Part shown: positions 1-12,719 of the stretch, one piece after another | Numbering within the stretch: the first letter of the stretch is position 1 | Layout of the letters: each line of letters starts with the position of its first letter | Assembly (NCBI GenBank): GCA_916048095.2 | Contig: OU696582.1 | Span: forward strand, 2,610,001-2,674,000 | From: Sacculina carcini | Lineage: Eukaryota; Arthropoda; Thecostraca; Sacculinidae | Direction: 5' to 3' | DNA length: 64,000 bases | Notes under the pieces: model-generated | Seen by the model: the letters and a program-made list of their open reading frames with translations, nothing else | What the model was told of the DNA's origin: nothing | The model's database searches: none | Position numbers and translations under genes: made by a program

Positions 1-338
1 GCTTGATATGTATCCAATACAATTTTGCTTTTATATTTTTAAAGAATCCATGGTTTGCAAGCAAAATGTTTATGAATCAATATACGGGGAATACTATTTA
101 AAAATCGGTTTAGCTATTTAGAGTTTTGTAACGCAAACACCGATAACATTTGGGTTCGGATTCGGAATCCGTGGAAAGGCTTGCATACCCAGCTTTGCAA
201 CTGAAATACACGTGCATTGCATCAAGTTGAAGACAGTGGCACACACAACGATCCATTAGCACGGTCCTGTGCGCCAAATTTCTTGTCTGGCCTAAAAGCA
301 CTCCAATCACGCACACAAACACACGAGCACAAAGGTAC

Positions 339-455
339 GCACATACACACATACACACACACACATACACACCTACACGCACTTACACACACAAACACTC
401 GTACACACATACACACACATACACACACACGCACATACACGTACCGCTTACAACA
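339..455. repeat. CA-rich microsatellite
   Basis: Imperfect (ACAC)n with ATAC and GCAC interruptions. Not coding. Confidence 0.9.
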
Positions 456-508
456 AATTGCAGACGAAGAGAGGAAACGCATCTACACTTGCTTTACTTA
501 AAGGAATG

Positions 509-539
509 CATGCACACACACACACACACACACACATAC

Positions 540-612
<73 letters not shown>
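509..612. repeat. (CA)n microsatellite
   Basis: Nearly pure CA dinucleotides with one ATA and one AAA interruption. Confidence 0.97.
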
Positions 613-614
<2 letters not shown>

Positions 615-715
615 AAAAGACGCAATCATTTGGTTCTCTTGGGTGTAATGAATGGTCTCACATTTGTCCATGTTGGAGTGATGGTGTGTACACGATTGTA
701 ACTATACGTGTTTGG

Positions 716-937
<222 letters not shown>

Positions 938-1093
938 GTGGATTTACCACTTACGGATTGGGGCATGATCGGATATTGTCATTGATAAATGTCGCACCAA
1001 GCAAGTGCACTCGTACGCCATCCAATAAAGATATCTATGTTTATATAGGCGCAATATTATTGCGTATATATGTCCACAATTAAATATCCCTGG

Positions 1094-1338
1094 CAGGGCC
1101 GGATTTAGGGGGTGGCAAAGAGGGCAGCACATTTTAGGGGGCCTCAAAAAAGACCACAAAAGGGTCATTTTACAAACGTGATTAAGATGACCAAACTTCA
1201 TTACTGGCAGGACACGCAATGATGATTTCCCGGTGGAATTTACAGCGCCCCCCGGTGAGGCTTGCTTCGCTTGCCACCCGGCTCGAGCCTTCACACATAG
1301 ATTGCCCAGGTGCCTCCACATGACTAAATCCGACCCTG
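1094..1338. mobile_element. hAT-type MITE with perfect target duplication
   Basis: Ends CAGGGCCGGATTTAG and CTAAATCCGACCCTG pair at 14 of 15 positions. The flanks at 1086-1093 and 1339-1346 are both ATCCCTGG, an exact 8-bp duplication. There is no coding capacity. Confidence 0.9.
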
Positions 1339-1346
1339 ATCCCTGG

Positions 1347-2067
1347 GCACGTGCTTATGCATAGGACCATACCAAGAACTACTAAATACTAGTACTCAGT
1401 AGTGTTAGTGGTATTGAGTTAAATACCAAGTATTTAGTAGTCCTTGGCACATACATATACCTCCCATAATATATTTGGATGAGGACAATGCAGCAAAAAT
1501 TCTGCTGAATAGCTCTTAATCTAAATTTTACGACAATTACAATGTAGTGCATGTCTTGAATCATACCCGTGCAATCGTCAAAGTCACAAAGTCGTGTCTG
1601 TGACTGATCGCAAGATATTACTAATGTTTACGATTTCAGTAGTACATCTCTTCTTATATAACAACTGAAAATATTCAGTAACTGAAAAATGTATCACACT
1701 GTAGGAGTCATCTTGTAATTAAGTTGCTTATTGTAAACATTTGTCGTGTAATGTGTAATGTAATGGATGAAATTAGGTAAACTTCGTGATTTATAGAGTA
1801 TTAAAGTTATGAATTATAATAAGTACAAGTTATATTAAGTATGAATGCTCCGGTAGAAAACAAGTGTGACAAGTTGTGGGTATTTTCTTGTGTTTATACA
1901 GTCGTTTCTAATTTAAACAAGTATTTCTTGCCAGAGCTATTGCAGATCAAATGTTCTCCAGACATAACTGTTTTCGGGTGTGTGTGTGTGCATTTGTATG
2001 CGTGTGTGTGTGGGTGGGTGGATGAGTGCTAATTGAATTTTTGTCGTGTTTGACTGCTGTTGGCTAG
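1347..2067. other. Unassigned AT-rich sequence
   Basis: Contains a weak inverted stretch near 1385-1440 (ACTAAATACT and its complement), a TG-rich patch at 1978-2020, and nothing else I can identify. Confidence 0.5.
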
Positions 2068-3140
2068 ATGCGACAAAAACAACGCCGAAACGCTCAAGGA
2101 TCGATCCGAGGACGGAGATGGAGACCAGGTTTCCGGAGGTATCGGAGGCTGCCGTTACAAATATACCGTAGCACCGTGCTCTCCGCGTTCAGCGGCCGTC
2201 ACAGCTTCCCGACGTCTGTCTGCTTGGCTGGCTTCCAGTATGACTGGACGCTGCTCTCTGGCCGAGCTAGCTCAACTTCATCTCCTAACCATTCCCAACC
2301 AGAGCGGTGACCAGCCAACGCTTCGTCGCAGCAGTGACCCTGGACTATGTCGTTATTCGCTGACGCAGGCCATTATCGATGTGAACGTCAGCCTTACCAA
2401 CATCATCGCTGGCGCGTCAGTCAGCAGTCAGTCTTCGGTCGATGTGTTGTCAACGCCGGTACCGCCTATGACCGAAACCCCCGTCGGCACCGAAGTTTTC
2501 CACGTGCTCGAGTCCAGCGATTCAACTCCTCCTCCGCTTTCCATTGCTGCTGATCCGCAGGTCACGGCACCAACGGCCTTAACAAAAATCGACCGCAAGC
2601 GCGAGCAAGGGATATCGTCGGCATGCTGCTCTCTTGAACACTCGTCCGCCGAACACTCCAGCATGCGATCGCCGCTAAGTGCCGACTCCACCGATCCTTC
2701 GCCAGTGTGGAGCGAGGTCGAACAGTTATCCAGCCGGCACAAGTCGAGCAGCATCGGAGCGACTAGCTGCGTTGCTAACACGAGCGGTGCCGGCAGCAGC
2801 TACACACTCGGCGGCAGCTCGTGGAGCAGCTGTGAGTACAGCGAGCGCTCGTCCAGCAGGTCTGTCGACTCCCTTGATTCGTTAAGCGGTGATAGCGCGG
2901 CAACAGATCGGCGACAGGACACCGCGACCGAGGTTCGTCGTTGTCGGGGTCGCGCCGTTCAGACCATGGTCAGCAGCAGTGTTCTGCAGCAACGGGAGCA
3001 TACTGCTATGTCCGCGGCCGCTGCCGCTTCCGTCACCGCCGGCGCTGATGACGGTCCGTCGAGAAACGCCATGTCGGCCTCCACATTCGGTGCGAGGCGA
3101 TTGGCGGAAACGACTGTGGTAGCCGTCGATTCATCGACAG
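2068..3140 (+). CDS. Large exon of unrecognised serine-rich protein
   Basis: A single long frame of about 357 codons, far richer in G+C than its surroundings, bounded by an acceptor (ctgttggctag) and a possible donor (CGACAG|gtttgt); without splicing a stop follows within three codons. The product is polar: an early segment RRLSAWLASSMTGRCSLAEL and LTQAIIDVNVSLTNI may fold, while the rest is Ser/Thr/Ala-rich and looks disordered (SSWSSCEYSERSSSRS). I do not recognise a domain. The codons favour G or C in third position only in this frame, so coding is likely. It ends in phase 1, which would join the exon at 8569 in frame. It converges on the NOX5 gene. Promoter and start exon are not found to the left. 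Confidence 0.6.
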
Positions 3141-3148
3141 GTTTGTAA

Positions 3149-4260
3149 AATACAGCAGCTAGAGGAGTGTGTGAATACGTGTGGTCCCTGTTTAATCCTG
3201 AGGGAATTTCAGGTGTCCTCCCAGCACTAGTTTGCAATGATTGTAGTTAGGAATTATTAAATTGATGAAGCGAATAGATAGTGGCTTATATTGGTAAATG
3301 TTTAAGGTATTTTAAGCACAATTGAACCAGAATAACGCACCAAAAAACTTTGATACAACTCGTAAACATTGCACTTTTTTAAGATATACTTATAGCGTAA
3401 AAATACTCTATATGCACGTACACAATGGCTTCATAAAGCTGCCTTTGATTCAGAGATATTGAACTAAATGCGTGGAACACGAAATAGCGAATAATAAGAG
3501 GAACGTGATGTCTCTTTACTGCACAACATTGGTGGGGGGAAACACCGGCGCAAACCAGCATCTATTGGCCGAAAAGATATAGGATTACAAGGAATAAGCC
3601 CTTGTAATCGTACACACATCGACGGTTGAACCATGTGTTGCAGGATAAATTGCGGCTGAAATTGCAGGATAAACTGCGAAAATTATTTTGATCTTTTAAT
3701 TCTGCTAAGAAAAAAGAAAACAGCAATAAAAAGGTAGTGCAAAATTTGTTACTCTCCCTCTTGGATATGACACGTAGGAGAAGGGAACATAAAAGCAGCG
3801 GGAGAGGGAAAGGAGATCTGATTTTAGTCGTCTCTTATGACACGCAGCGGGTAAGGAGGCAGAATTCTTATCGCCTACCGCGAGGTGAGCCATTGTGAAT
3901 ACGATTCAACCATAATCCCTGTGCGGCTCCAGTTTTGGTAATGCACATCATGGCACGAGAACTGAATGAAAATTGCACAGGAGAAAAACAATGTACAAAT
4001 ATAACATGTGACAAAACATAACAACGGTATGCACGCACAATACCATAAGTAAATACAAACACGCAACACCTGTATACACGGTATATAACAATACATAACA
4101 TTACATACACACAACAATTGCACCGCCATCTACCGGCGAAATATATATCTGCACGCTTGGCTGCCGCTACATGAGTGTGGAAACTTTGTTTTATGTAGTT
4201 GAAACGTCCATTTAGCTCGTCAATGTCAAGGTTTACATTAAGCTCAGCACTGATATATGC
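3149..4260. other. Unassigned sequence
   Basis: No convincing exon, repeat family or RNA gene seen. Short open frames here lack coding character. Confidence 0.4.
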
Positions 4261-4262
4261 TG

Positions 4263-4335
4263 GTCACATACACACACATACACTCACACACACGCATACA
4301 CACGCATACGCGCACATACACGCACATACACGTGT
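4263..4335. repeat. CA-rich microsatellite
   Basis: (CA)n with regular CGCA and TACA interruptions. Confidence 0.85.
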
Positions 4336-4624
4336 GTCAGAGCACTCAGCCGGGCGATTCAGTCCCAGCTCCCACTGGGATTTGGAAAAATACCTACACA
4401 CAACATTAAACCGAATTGAACTGCTGTGTATCTGTGTTTTCCTGTGTGCGTGTGTGCGTGCGTGTGCGTGTGCGTGTTCGTGTTTGTATGCACGTTTATG
4501 TGTATATGTGCGTACGCGAATTTGTGATTAGCCACGATAGTATATGGCTACCACTTTCCACAAATATAATTTGTGTGCGCTTTTGAAAAATGAGTAAAGT
4601 ACACACACAACATACAAGTATTGA

Positions 4625-4738
4625 AAGTACACACACACACATACATACACACATACATACATACACATACATACACACATACATACACACACATACATAC
4701 ACACACATACATACACACACATACATACACACACACAG
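4625..4738. repeat. (CACATA)-rich microsatellite
   Basis: Mixed CA and CATA units. Confidence 0.9.
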
Positions 4739-4839
4739 ATATTTCAATACATTTACATTATGTTACATTTATAGCATATACATTACGTTACATTTACATT
4801 ACACACACACACACACAGTGATAACCGACTACATATTAC

Positions 4840-5890
4840 ATGTAATGAACCAGCACCAAGTGACTATCATAGTAGCTATAGATTTCAGCAAATGATTCGA
4901 CCTGATTCCACACGGTAGACTCCTGCAGAAACTAGAAGCACACGACATGAACAGCTCCTGGTTTAAACACTATCTCACTGAACACAGCCAACAAGTGAAG
5001 ATAACAAAACCGGACGGTACCACCACAATATCTGCAGCACTAGCGATTCGACAACCGACCTCGGTGTACCAGGGAGGCAGTTTGAGCTGTCAACTTTTTA
5101 ACATCTACACAAACAACCTAGCAGCGAGCATTTTTACAAACGCGAAAGTTGTCCAATATGCTGACGATACGACAGTGCTACTAAAAGGAAAATGCGATCA
5201 AGTTCATCAAACCCTATCCGAAATCCAAACCACATTAAACACAATACTCGAATTGTCACACGAATACCCTCTTATGATAAACAAATCGAAAACGCAGATG
5301 ATGCTACTCGGATCAGCTAGAGCATTGGCAGGCATTGAAACACTTGATTTAGGCTTCAACGGACAACTTATCAAGCCGAGCGACACGATCAAACTACTGG
5401 TTGCTGTGCTGGATCAACAGCTTACATACAACTCACAGGTATCTCGACTCCGCCGCAATGCAACAAGAAAGCATATTGCATGTAACATAGCCAATACTAG
5501 CCTCCCACCATCGACACACGAAGAGTTGGTTGTTGGACTCGTTTTTGGCTACATACGATACTGCATTTCGATCTGTGGAGCTTTCAATAGAACACAGACT
5601 CAAAAATATTAGGAAAATACTGAATTTTATAGCACGAGTCGTCACTGGAATAAGAAGATACAACCACATCACCCCGATCTACGAAGCACTGCAATGAACA
5701 ACAGCTGTAACACTCATCGAGCAACACCGAAAACAATTTATACACAAACCTCGGACAACGAAAGTACCCGAACAGATCCACGCGACTCTCGACATAAACG
5801 AACGGAGGAAACAGCGAAACACAATTCAACTGATCCCTGCCAAGATCAATACGAAGTCTGGCATGCGACCTTTCAACTATAGTGCAGTAA
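4840..5890 (+). mobile_element. Non-LTR retrotransposon (CR1/Jockey group) fragment, reverse transcriptase
   Basis: Translations contain IDFSK, FNIYTNNLAAS, VVQYADDTTVLLKGK with the catalytic YADD, MINKSKTQMMLLGS and IRYCISICGAF, in the order palm, thumb and tail of a LINE reverse transcriptase. The frame shifts near 4890 and again after 5612, so the copy is dead and 5'-truncated, starting at a (CA)n tract. Confidence 0.85.
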
Positions 5891-5904
5891 TGCAATTCAG
5901 TCGA

Positions 5905-7147
5905 AACCGCTTATTATCATACCATCGGGGCCAGCAAAAAGTATGACATTAACAGAACTATGACATTAACCGAACTCAAACTTTTTGGCTATTTTTCGGC
6001 TCCTAACTTGTGTTTATAAGTTGGTTTATATTTACAAACATCAGAAATATAAAAATAATGCACAGTACACAAGTCATTGCTTCATGAAGAAATCATGTTT
6101 GGGACCTAACGACGGTATCGCATTAACCGAACTATGACAGTGACCGGTATGACAGTTCAACAGTTCTGATATTGCTCTATCTTCCTTCAAAGCGTGTGAG
6201 TGTTAGCGTTGTGAGTGTTAGTGTGGTCTGGTTCTGTGTGTGTGTGTGCGTGTTTGTGTGTGTGTGTGTGGTTTTTGGCTGTGTTTTTATGCTATAGTGT
6301 GCAGTTTTTGTATGTTATGTTTCGCACAGAATGCCCAATTAATTGGTGTGCAATAAATGCCAATACTACTACTACACACACACACACATGCACATTCACA
6401 AACATTCGTATATATGTGAATTCAGTCCAAAATAGCAACGCAGTATACAATACAGACGGTAAAAATATGACAAGAATGCTTGTACACGGAATGTTTTCAC
6501 ATTCATATAGCACTGAGAATACTTTGCATATTCAGCATTAGCATAGATGTGTGGCGAGCTCCTTTGCGTATGCGGCTGGCCCGAATTTGAAACAAGCCGC
6601 GTTTGCAAGTGTCGTTGTACGACGCAGAACGACGGGATGTGTGGTGTGTTCGAAACAACGCCGTGTCAGCCCATTTCCCTCGAGACATCAGCTCGCCAAA
6701 TGGCTGTGACATCTGGCTTTGCATACTTTCAACGGCGGAGCGCATTTGGGTGCGTGTGTGTGTGTGTGTGTGCGTGTGTGTGTGTGTGTATGGGTTGGGA
6801 GGAATGGAAGTGGGGGGCTGGGCTGGTGCATGAAGAGTGAAGCAAAGGGATGTGTGAAATACGGGTATCTTTGCCAGACATGCTGTTTTCCCAGGCGAAT
6901 CGCCAAGTGAGAGAATTATGCATGCTGAATGATGTACATCCATAGCTCACACAGCCATTTCGTATGTGTCATGTTGCAACAGAACTATCGCTGTAAACAG
7001 AAGGGGGAATGACGGAGCAAACTCTAGTGAAATGCAATCTTTTTTGATGGGTCTGAGTTTTGAACAGAACACGTATGTAAATTCCTCATCAGCAAACTCA
7101 TGTTCTTAGTTTCGGAGGCTAATGTAGTACCCTGTTCTCACAAGCAG
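5905..7147. other. Unassigned region with TG/CA microsatellites
   Basis: TATGACATTAAC-like words recur at about 5942, 5961 and 6130, perhaps a decayed DNA transposon. TG tracts lie at 6236-6270 and 6750-6790 and a CA tract at 6374-6390. No gene is seen. Confidence 0.4.
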
Positions 7148-7380
7148 CTTAAAGTGGTGCTGCTCGATTCGCCTCTGGGCAAGTGTAGCTATTATCCCAC
7201 CTATCAAGTTGGCGGTGACGGTCGGTCCCTGGGGTCTCACGTCGGCGAAGCGCCGTTAATGAAGCCCACGCATAGTCGGCTGGCATATGATGCCGTGACA
7301 GAGCATCAAATGAGACGTGTGGCTTGTGCTATCACACGCCTCCACTTTGAGACTGCCCTTAACAACTGTGGTGTGCAACG
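7148..7380 (+). CDS. Possible exon, unrecognised product
   Basis: Open frame LKVVLLDSPLGKCSYYPTYQ, then SLGSHVGEAPLMKPTHSRLA and ITRLHFETALNNCGVQ, with acceptor ctcacaagcag and donor ACG|gtagtc. The composition looks coding. However, the phases do not fit directly between the exons at 2068 and 8569, so it may be an alternative exon, belong to another gene, or be chance. Confidence 0.35.
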
Positions 7381-8568
7381 GTAGTCATTTACCATTGATC
7401 TTAGTGAGCGTAAATTGGCATATCACACCCAATCCCGTTGTTTTCGTTTCTTTCACGACTATAGCGTATTGGATGATGGTTTATTGAAGGTATTCGAAAT
7501 TTGGTACTCCATCTTAGTTAGTGAAAAGTGTAATTTACCTGTTTAAAGAATAACACGTTAGGTTCTGTTTCATTTATGTATGCTAAAGAATATACTTAGT
7601 ATATGCTTGGTTTCGTGGCTATCAAAAGCGATAGCACGGATGCTCAAACACACAACTATTGCATCCTGCAATATCCAATATCATCCTGCAGTTTTCGGTC
7701 ATCATGGATGGTTGGACTTCTAAGGTATCTTTCATGCATATGACAACCTACATCACAGGGAAATCGCAAATTTCGAATTCAACAAATATTGGGCAGGAAC
7801 TGGGAAAGAGCAACATATATGCTAATCCAACGTACTTTTAAACGCTTCCACGCGCAAATGATGCTCTCAGAAAATGACATTTTTGGCACCAAATATCACA
7901 TTGTCCATTTGTGAGTTTGATAATTAGTTGTGTGTGTCTGTGTTTTTTGTATGTGTATGTGTGTGCAACATTTACATGCACCTGCCATATTTATATTACT
8001 ATTAAATACAGGCAAATTCAATGACATGGGCTGAGTGCAAGCACTATCACCACCATGCAGTTGTCTCATGTATCAGAAACGCCCAAAAACTAGTTAGAGA
8101 AAACCGAATCTAATATGTGATTGCATGCAGAGGCGTAGCAGCCGCCCCCCGTACCCCCCGGCCGGGGGTGGAGCTCCGAGTGTTGAGGGGCCACTTGTGA
8201 GTGTGTGTGTGTGTGTGCATCTGTGTGTCGGTCGCCTACTTATTTTATTTGTATATCATTTACCTTTTTGCTAAGATGTTTTACCTATGCTTGTATTATC
8301 ATCTATATCTAATATATAAATTTATTATTTGGTGTTTTATTTATAATGGGGGCCCCAAGTGTTGCCTTCGGGGGGGGGGGGGGGGGTCCTCGCAACAGCT
8401 CTGATTGCACGCACAACCCAGGCTACACCCAAAAACTCAACCAGAATATACAACCATATATATATACATATATACTCGTATATACCCGCCCATATATACA
8501 CTCACGCAAGGTATATACACCCACTTTATATCGGCATAACTTCTGTGTGTTTGGAATGCTGCCAGCAG
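7381..8568. other. Unassigned intronic-type sequence
   Basis: Holds a TG tract (8187-8217), a G homopolymer (8371-8386), a stretch near 8130-8175 like the end of a CAGNGGCG MITE (gaggcgtagcagccgcccccc) and a TATA-rich patch at 8450-8500. Confidence 0.4.
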
Positions 8569-8987
8569 ATGCGAGCATCGCAGAACCGAGCAGTTATGTG
8601 GCTCCGGTGGTGAAAGCGGATCCGAGTGTCGCTACTGCAGGCGTTGGAGCGGCTCCATTTCTGTCGAGAAATCGTCAGTCGACCTCCTGTCCGCGCTTGC
8701 TTGGCTCATCGCTGATGCCGCTGTCCCTGGCGCCCGACAACACCATCTCGCTGGCTCCGGACGTCACCAGCGGCATCCTGCCCATCTTCCGCAAGCTAGC
8801 TGCAGATCGTCAGCTGGACGATCCGGCCCGAGCGGCTGGCCAGGCAGACTCGACGGTCTGGCAGGCGCAGCGTATCAGCCCGCCGCCGCAGACCTCCCAG
8901 CAGCGCTCGACCAGTGCGGCCACTGTGCTCACTTCCTCCTCCTGCCCAAATATCTGCATCAAATGTGATATTGTTGAATACCTGTAG
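8569..8987 (+). CDS. Exon of unrecognised Ser/Pro/Ala-rich protein
   Basis: After acceptor tgctgccagcag the frame DASIAEPSSYVAPVVKADPS runs on through LAPDNTISLAPDVTSG, ILPIFRKLAADRQLDD and ISPPPQTSQQRSTSAAT to a stop at 8985. Third codon positions are strongly G/C, e.g. ILPIFRK, which marks this as the coding frame over the other open ones. No known domain is seen. It joins the 2068-3140 exon in phase. No poly(A) signal follows closely, so it may splice onward before the stop. Confidence 0.6.
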
Positions 8988-9443
8988 AGAGTACCCCATT
9001 ATCGCTTCTGTAAACGTATACGTGTGTGTGTGTTTGCCTGAGTGTATGTACATACAATGTGCATGACGCGAGCTGTGTGATCCTACAGATTTTGTTCTGA
9101 TTTGGTTGAATGTACACGTAAATAGATACGGTGTTGTTGTTGGTATGTGAATGAACGTATTATCTTTTTTTTGTATGTGTGTGTGTGTATGGGAAAGTAA
9201 TTTTCCAAACAACCTCTCAGCATTGCCAATTCGGTCCTGAACGCTCAGTTTTTACACCAATACTGAAATGGCGAACTGCAAGTGAAACTGAATATTCTAC
9301 TTTTTGCATGGGACTCACTATACAAATACAGCACATTGAGCCACAAGCCTTTCCATGTTGATGGTCTCACGATAATCCCACTGAGAACCGAATTGCTAAA
9401 AACCAAACCAAAAGCGATTAAGACCGAAATCAGCTTCCCCTTC

Positions 9444-9500
9444 ACTAATCTAATTACTAATTAGATTAGTCAAGCAAAGCTAATTAGTAATTAGCTTTGC
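9444..9500. repeat. Two adjacent perfect 27-bp palindromes
   Basis: Palindrome 1 (9444-9470) has arms ACTAATCTAATTA around a central C. Palindrome 2 (9474-9500) has arms GCAAAGCTAATTA around a central G. They are spaced by CAA. Both have TAATTA next to the centre. See the findings. Confidence 0.95.
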
Positions 9501-9704
9501 ACGGCCAAATCCAGGTTTGAACTTGAAGGGACTGTACCCTAAAACAGCCTTGAAGGGACTGTACTCTTTTGCACTTGTGATTATGAGCTTGCGATCGGAT
9601 GGTTTCTATGTCACTTAGACTATTCCTTGATAATGCGTTTCGGACGCTAGGCATCTTGTTCCATGATAATGCGCTCATCAAAAACGCCTGACCAATGTGA
9701 AACA

Positions 9705-9773
9705 CACACACACACATACATATACACACACACATACACACACACGTACACATACACACACACATACACACAA
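9705..9773. repeat. CA-rich microsatellite
   Basis: (CACA/TACA)n. Confidence 0.9.
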
Positions 9774-9957
9774 AACGTTCCTTTGTTGGCGATAATTGTG
9801 TCCATATCATTTGCCCTTTAGATACATATCTTCTGTCAACTCTTGTCAACCTGAAAAAACCACTCGCACGATCGAAACTGTGCGGGTATATTTGTTAGGG
9901 CGTGCGTGTATGTATGTATATATGTACATATATGTATGCGTGTATATGTATATCCCT

Positions 9958-9975
9958 CTCTCTCTGTGTGAGTGT

Positions 9976-10007
<32 letters not shown>

Positions 10008-10010
10008 CTG
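9958..10010. repeat. CT then TG microsatellite
   Basis: CTCTCT followed by (TG)n. Confidence 0.9.
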
Positions 10011-10338
10011 TAGACTGCACACTTCTTTGTTACATGCTTAACATAAGTAGAGGTAGACCCTGTGTCGAGGTCAGATTGAACACGTGGTTAACCGCATGAT
10101 TTTCCGATATCGTGATTTGACCGAAGTCATTGAATTGATATTCAATGATGATTGATTTAGGAACGAATGCATGAGGTTTTGCATGATGTGTACACATTCA
10201 TCAACCGGACAGTACTGTTGGGTGTACGTGTCGTTGTATTGTGTTTCCACGTTGAATGTACCAATGGAATATCAACAAATATATTGTTGTTATAAAGTCT
10301 ATTAGATTGATTTTCATTTGACGAGTATCGTTTAGAAG

Positions 10339-10645
10339 CATGGACGTAGATCCTGGGGGGTATATACCGCCCACCGACAAATTGCATATCAACCCCCTAG
10401 CTAGGGGGGTTAATATGCAATTATACCAACCGATAATTTTGTTGATTTCAATTCAATTCATTCATTCATTGAATTATAATATCATCAGAATAAGCACAGC
10501 AAAAGTAACAATACACGGAAAATGTAAAACATTATAAATATGTGAGAAATTATACTTTACGCAACATTGGCCAACTGAGTCAACTTTGAACACTAATGCA
10601 TGATGGCTGTCATCCCCCGAGCCTCGACACAAATCTACGCCCCTG
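10339..10645 (+). mobile_element. hAT-type MITE, family D
   Basis: Starts CATGGACGTAGATCC and ends ATCTACGCCCCTG. The flanks TTTAGAAG (10331-10338) and ATTAGAAG (10646-10653) are an 8-bp duplication with one mismatch. Related copies occur near 27700, 28538 and 55533, sharing CAACTGAGTCAA and CATGATGGCTGTCATC words. Confidence 0.88.
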
Positions 10646-10653
10646 ATTAGAAG

Positions 10654-11110
10654 CGTCATATAACGATAGACAACTGTGCAATATAGAAAAGTTATCTCAC
10701 AAGAAAAATTAAAAAAATCAGGCTGTGAAATTGAGAACGCATAATTTTAGTTTTGTATATGATTACAGAAATATACTGGATGTTATCTACTGGATGTTAA
10801 TTGGGAATTTATAATAGAATGTTACTCTTGACAATTGACTCCTATTTGACATGTGAAAATCACGCAAACAATATAAATTCAGACATTTTAAACACCGCCA
10901 AACACACGTACCTCGTGTAGGTCACTGGGTCGCAACATAAAGTTGGGATGCTAAGCCTTTTATTAGATCGCAAAGGGTGCGCTTATTTTAACACCAACAT
11001 ATAACATAAAAATATAGTGTATTATTTAGATCGCCTAGTGTTAAAGTATAAGATACCATGATTCAATTGAATTATGATTAAAAGCATAGTCATCACATAT
11101 AAAAACAATT

Positions 11111-11196
<86 letters not shown>

Positions 11197-12521
11197 ATGC
11201 TTGATTTTTGGATTTTTTTTGGCTGATTGCCAACAGAAATCTAGGAATCACTGGTGTAGATAAACGCATGTATATTTGGCATTCATCAATCAATGATTAA
11301 ATGTATGCATTGGACAGCCATTAGAAGCGTCCATCCCAGTTGCATTCAACCTATGTCACTTCAATATACACACGCAGAATAAATATGCATTCGACACAGT
11401 GAATCGCATGTCGGTCATAAACGGGCCATCAATGGTGCAGGAGCATTTCAATCTCAAATCGCCTGCGGCAAAAAAATGGACGGAATTTCTCTTAATCAAT
11501 AGGCGAAATTCGTTTTCGACTGCATGCATAAGTACATGAGTGCATGTGTGTGTGTATATGTGTGTATGTATGCATATGAGTGAGCGAGTATATTTGCATA
11601 TGTACATATTTGTGGGTGTGTGTGAGTGTGCGTGTCTTTTCGAAAGGCTTTCGTCACAAAAACATACAATGAATCATGCACGAGCGTAGACGCAATGCAT
11701 CCGGATATGAATGTGCATAAAACATACGATTGCCATTCACAAGCTAGGCCGAATATACGCTGCACTTTGCGCCCAAAATCCAGGTGTACATGCACTATAG
11801 CAGCGTTGCTATAATCATTATAGATGATTTATAGGTAGATCCACAGACACTTGATCATAAATATCAGATAAGCCAAAAGTTGCGCCGAAAAGCGAACCAA
11901 TACAAGCACGCTTGTGTTTTTTAAAACCGGAAAAAATCCTGTAATTTCTCTCCAGCCAATTATTTTGGGTTTATTCTTATAATTTTCAAATTTTTTCGCG
12001 GTATTTTACTCGACCAATACAATGATAAAATTTCATACACAGTGCGCATACATGCCATACATGTGAATGCTTCGTATTCGAATTGAAAGCCAGTTGGAAA
12101 ATACGTAAATATATGCATGCAGATAACATAAATATTAAATATTAGTAAACTAACACACATACACTGAATTTGTAGAGTTTTATACGTGTGAACTTCTCGT
12201 ACAGTTTTTCTGTTACGTATTAGTAGCGACAGTGATGTCTACACCGTTTCATAATTCATACAAAGGTACACACCATAGGTTTTCCACTAACTATTTGCGA
12301 AATGTTACTAGAATTCTAAATAATAATTTAACGGTGGTGGACCAATGACTTGAGCATCGCAAAAGTTATTTACACGCTGGATAATATAGGGCATCATATC
12401 AACTCCATTTCGAAGACGCAATTAGCAATTTCTTCAGCAGAGTCGGCACTTATCACTAGTGTTGATTCAGTTACCACCCTAGGCTTGGTCAAATACACAT
12501 GTCGATTGTGCCGAGATGATT
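10654..12521. other. Sequence downstream of the NOX5 stop
   Basis: AT-rich; contains the (TA)n array at 11116-11194 and TG patches near 11545-11635. A TTTATT at about 11969 (AATAAA on minus) could end the NOX5 transcript. No gene is seen. Confidence 0.4.
11116..11194. repeat. (TA)n microsatellite
   Basis: Almost pure TA dinucleotides. Confidence 0.98.
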
Positions 12522-12719
12522 TCAAAAGTTCTCCTTGCGAAATTCAAAACCAAACTCGTCGCACTTGTAGCGAAGCACTCTGGAAAGCTGTGGAGCTCCA
12601 CAAAAGAACACCGTCACTTTTCCTTTGTGCTGCTGTTGAATTTTGCGAAACACCTTGTTCCAGTTGGGTCGGCCGGCGATAGTGCGTGTTTTCAAACCGG
12701 TTATCATATCTCGTCTCTC
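12522..12719 (-). CDS. NOX5: NOX5 terminal exon
   Basis: The exon encodes [38 protein letters not shown] and [11 protein letters not shown], followed by TGA. The CG(A/S)P motif and aromatic C-terminus complete the NADPH site in this family. Acceptor tatatag is embedded in a TG/TA-rich tract (12720-12770). Confidence 0.95.
   Translation of the reverse strand, partial: ERRDMITGLKTRTIAGRPNWNKVFRKIQQQHKGKVTVFFCGAPQLSRVLRYKCDEFGFEFRKENF

Noticed and set aside
2068-2310. ATG at 2068 as the start of an 80-residue basic protein
   Set aside because: It is in a different frame from the long GC-rich one and lacks its codon pattern; the ATG directly follows a splice acceptor.
8346-8568. 5' extension of the exon at 8569 through a longer open frame
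   Set aside because: The upstream part crosses a G homopolymer and a TATA-rich tract without coding character; the acceptor at 8568 explains the boundary better.
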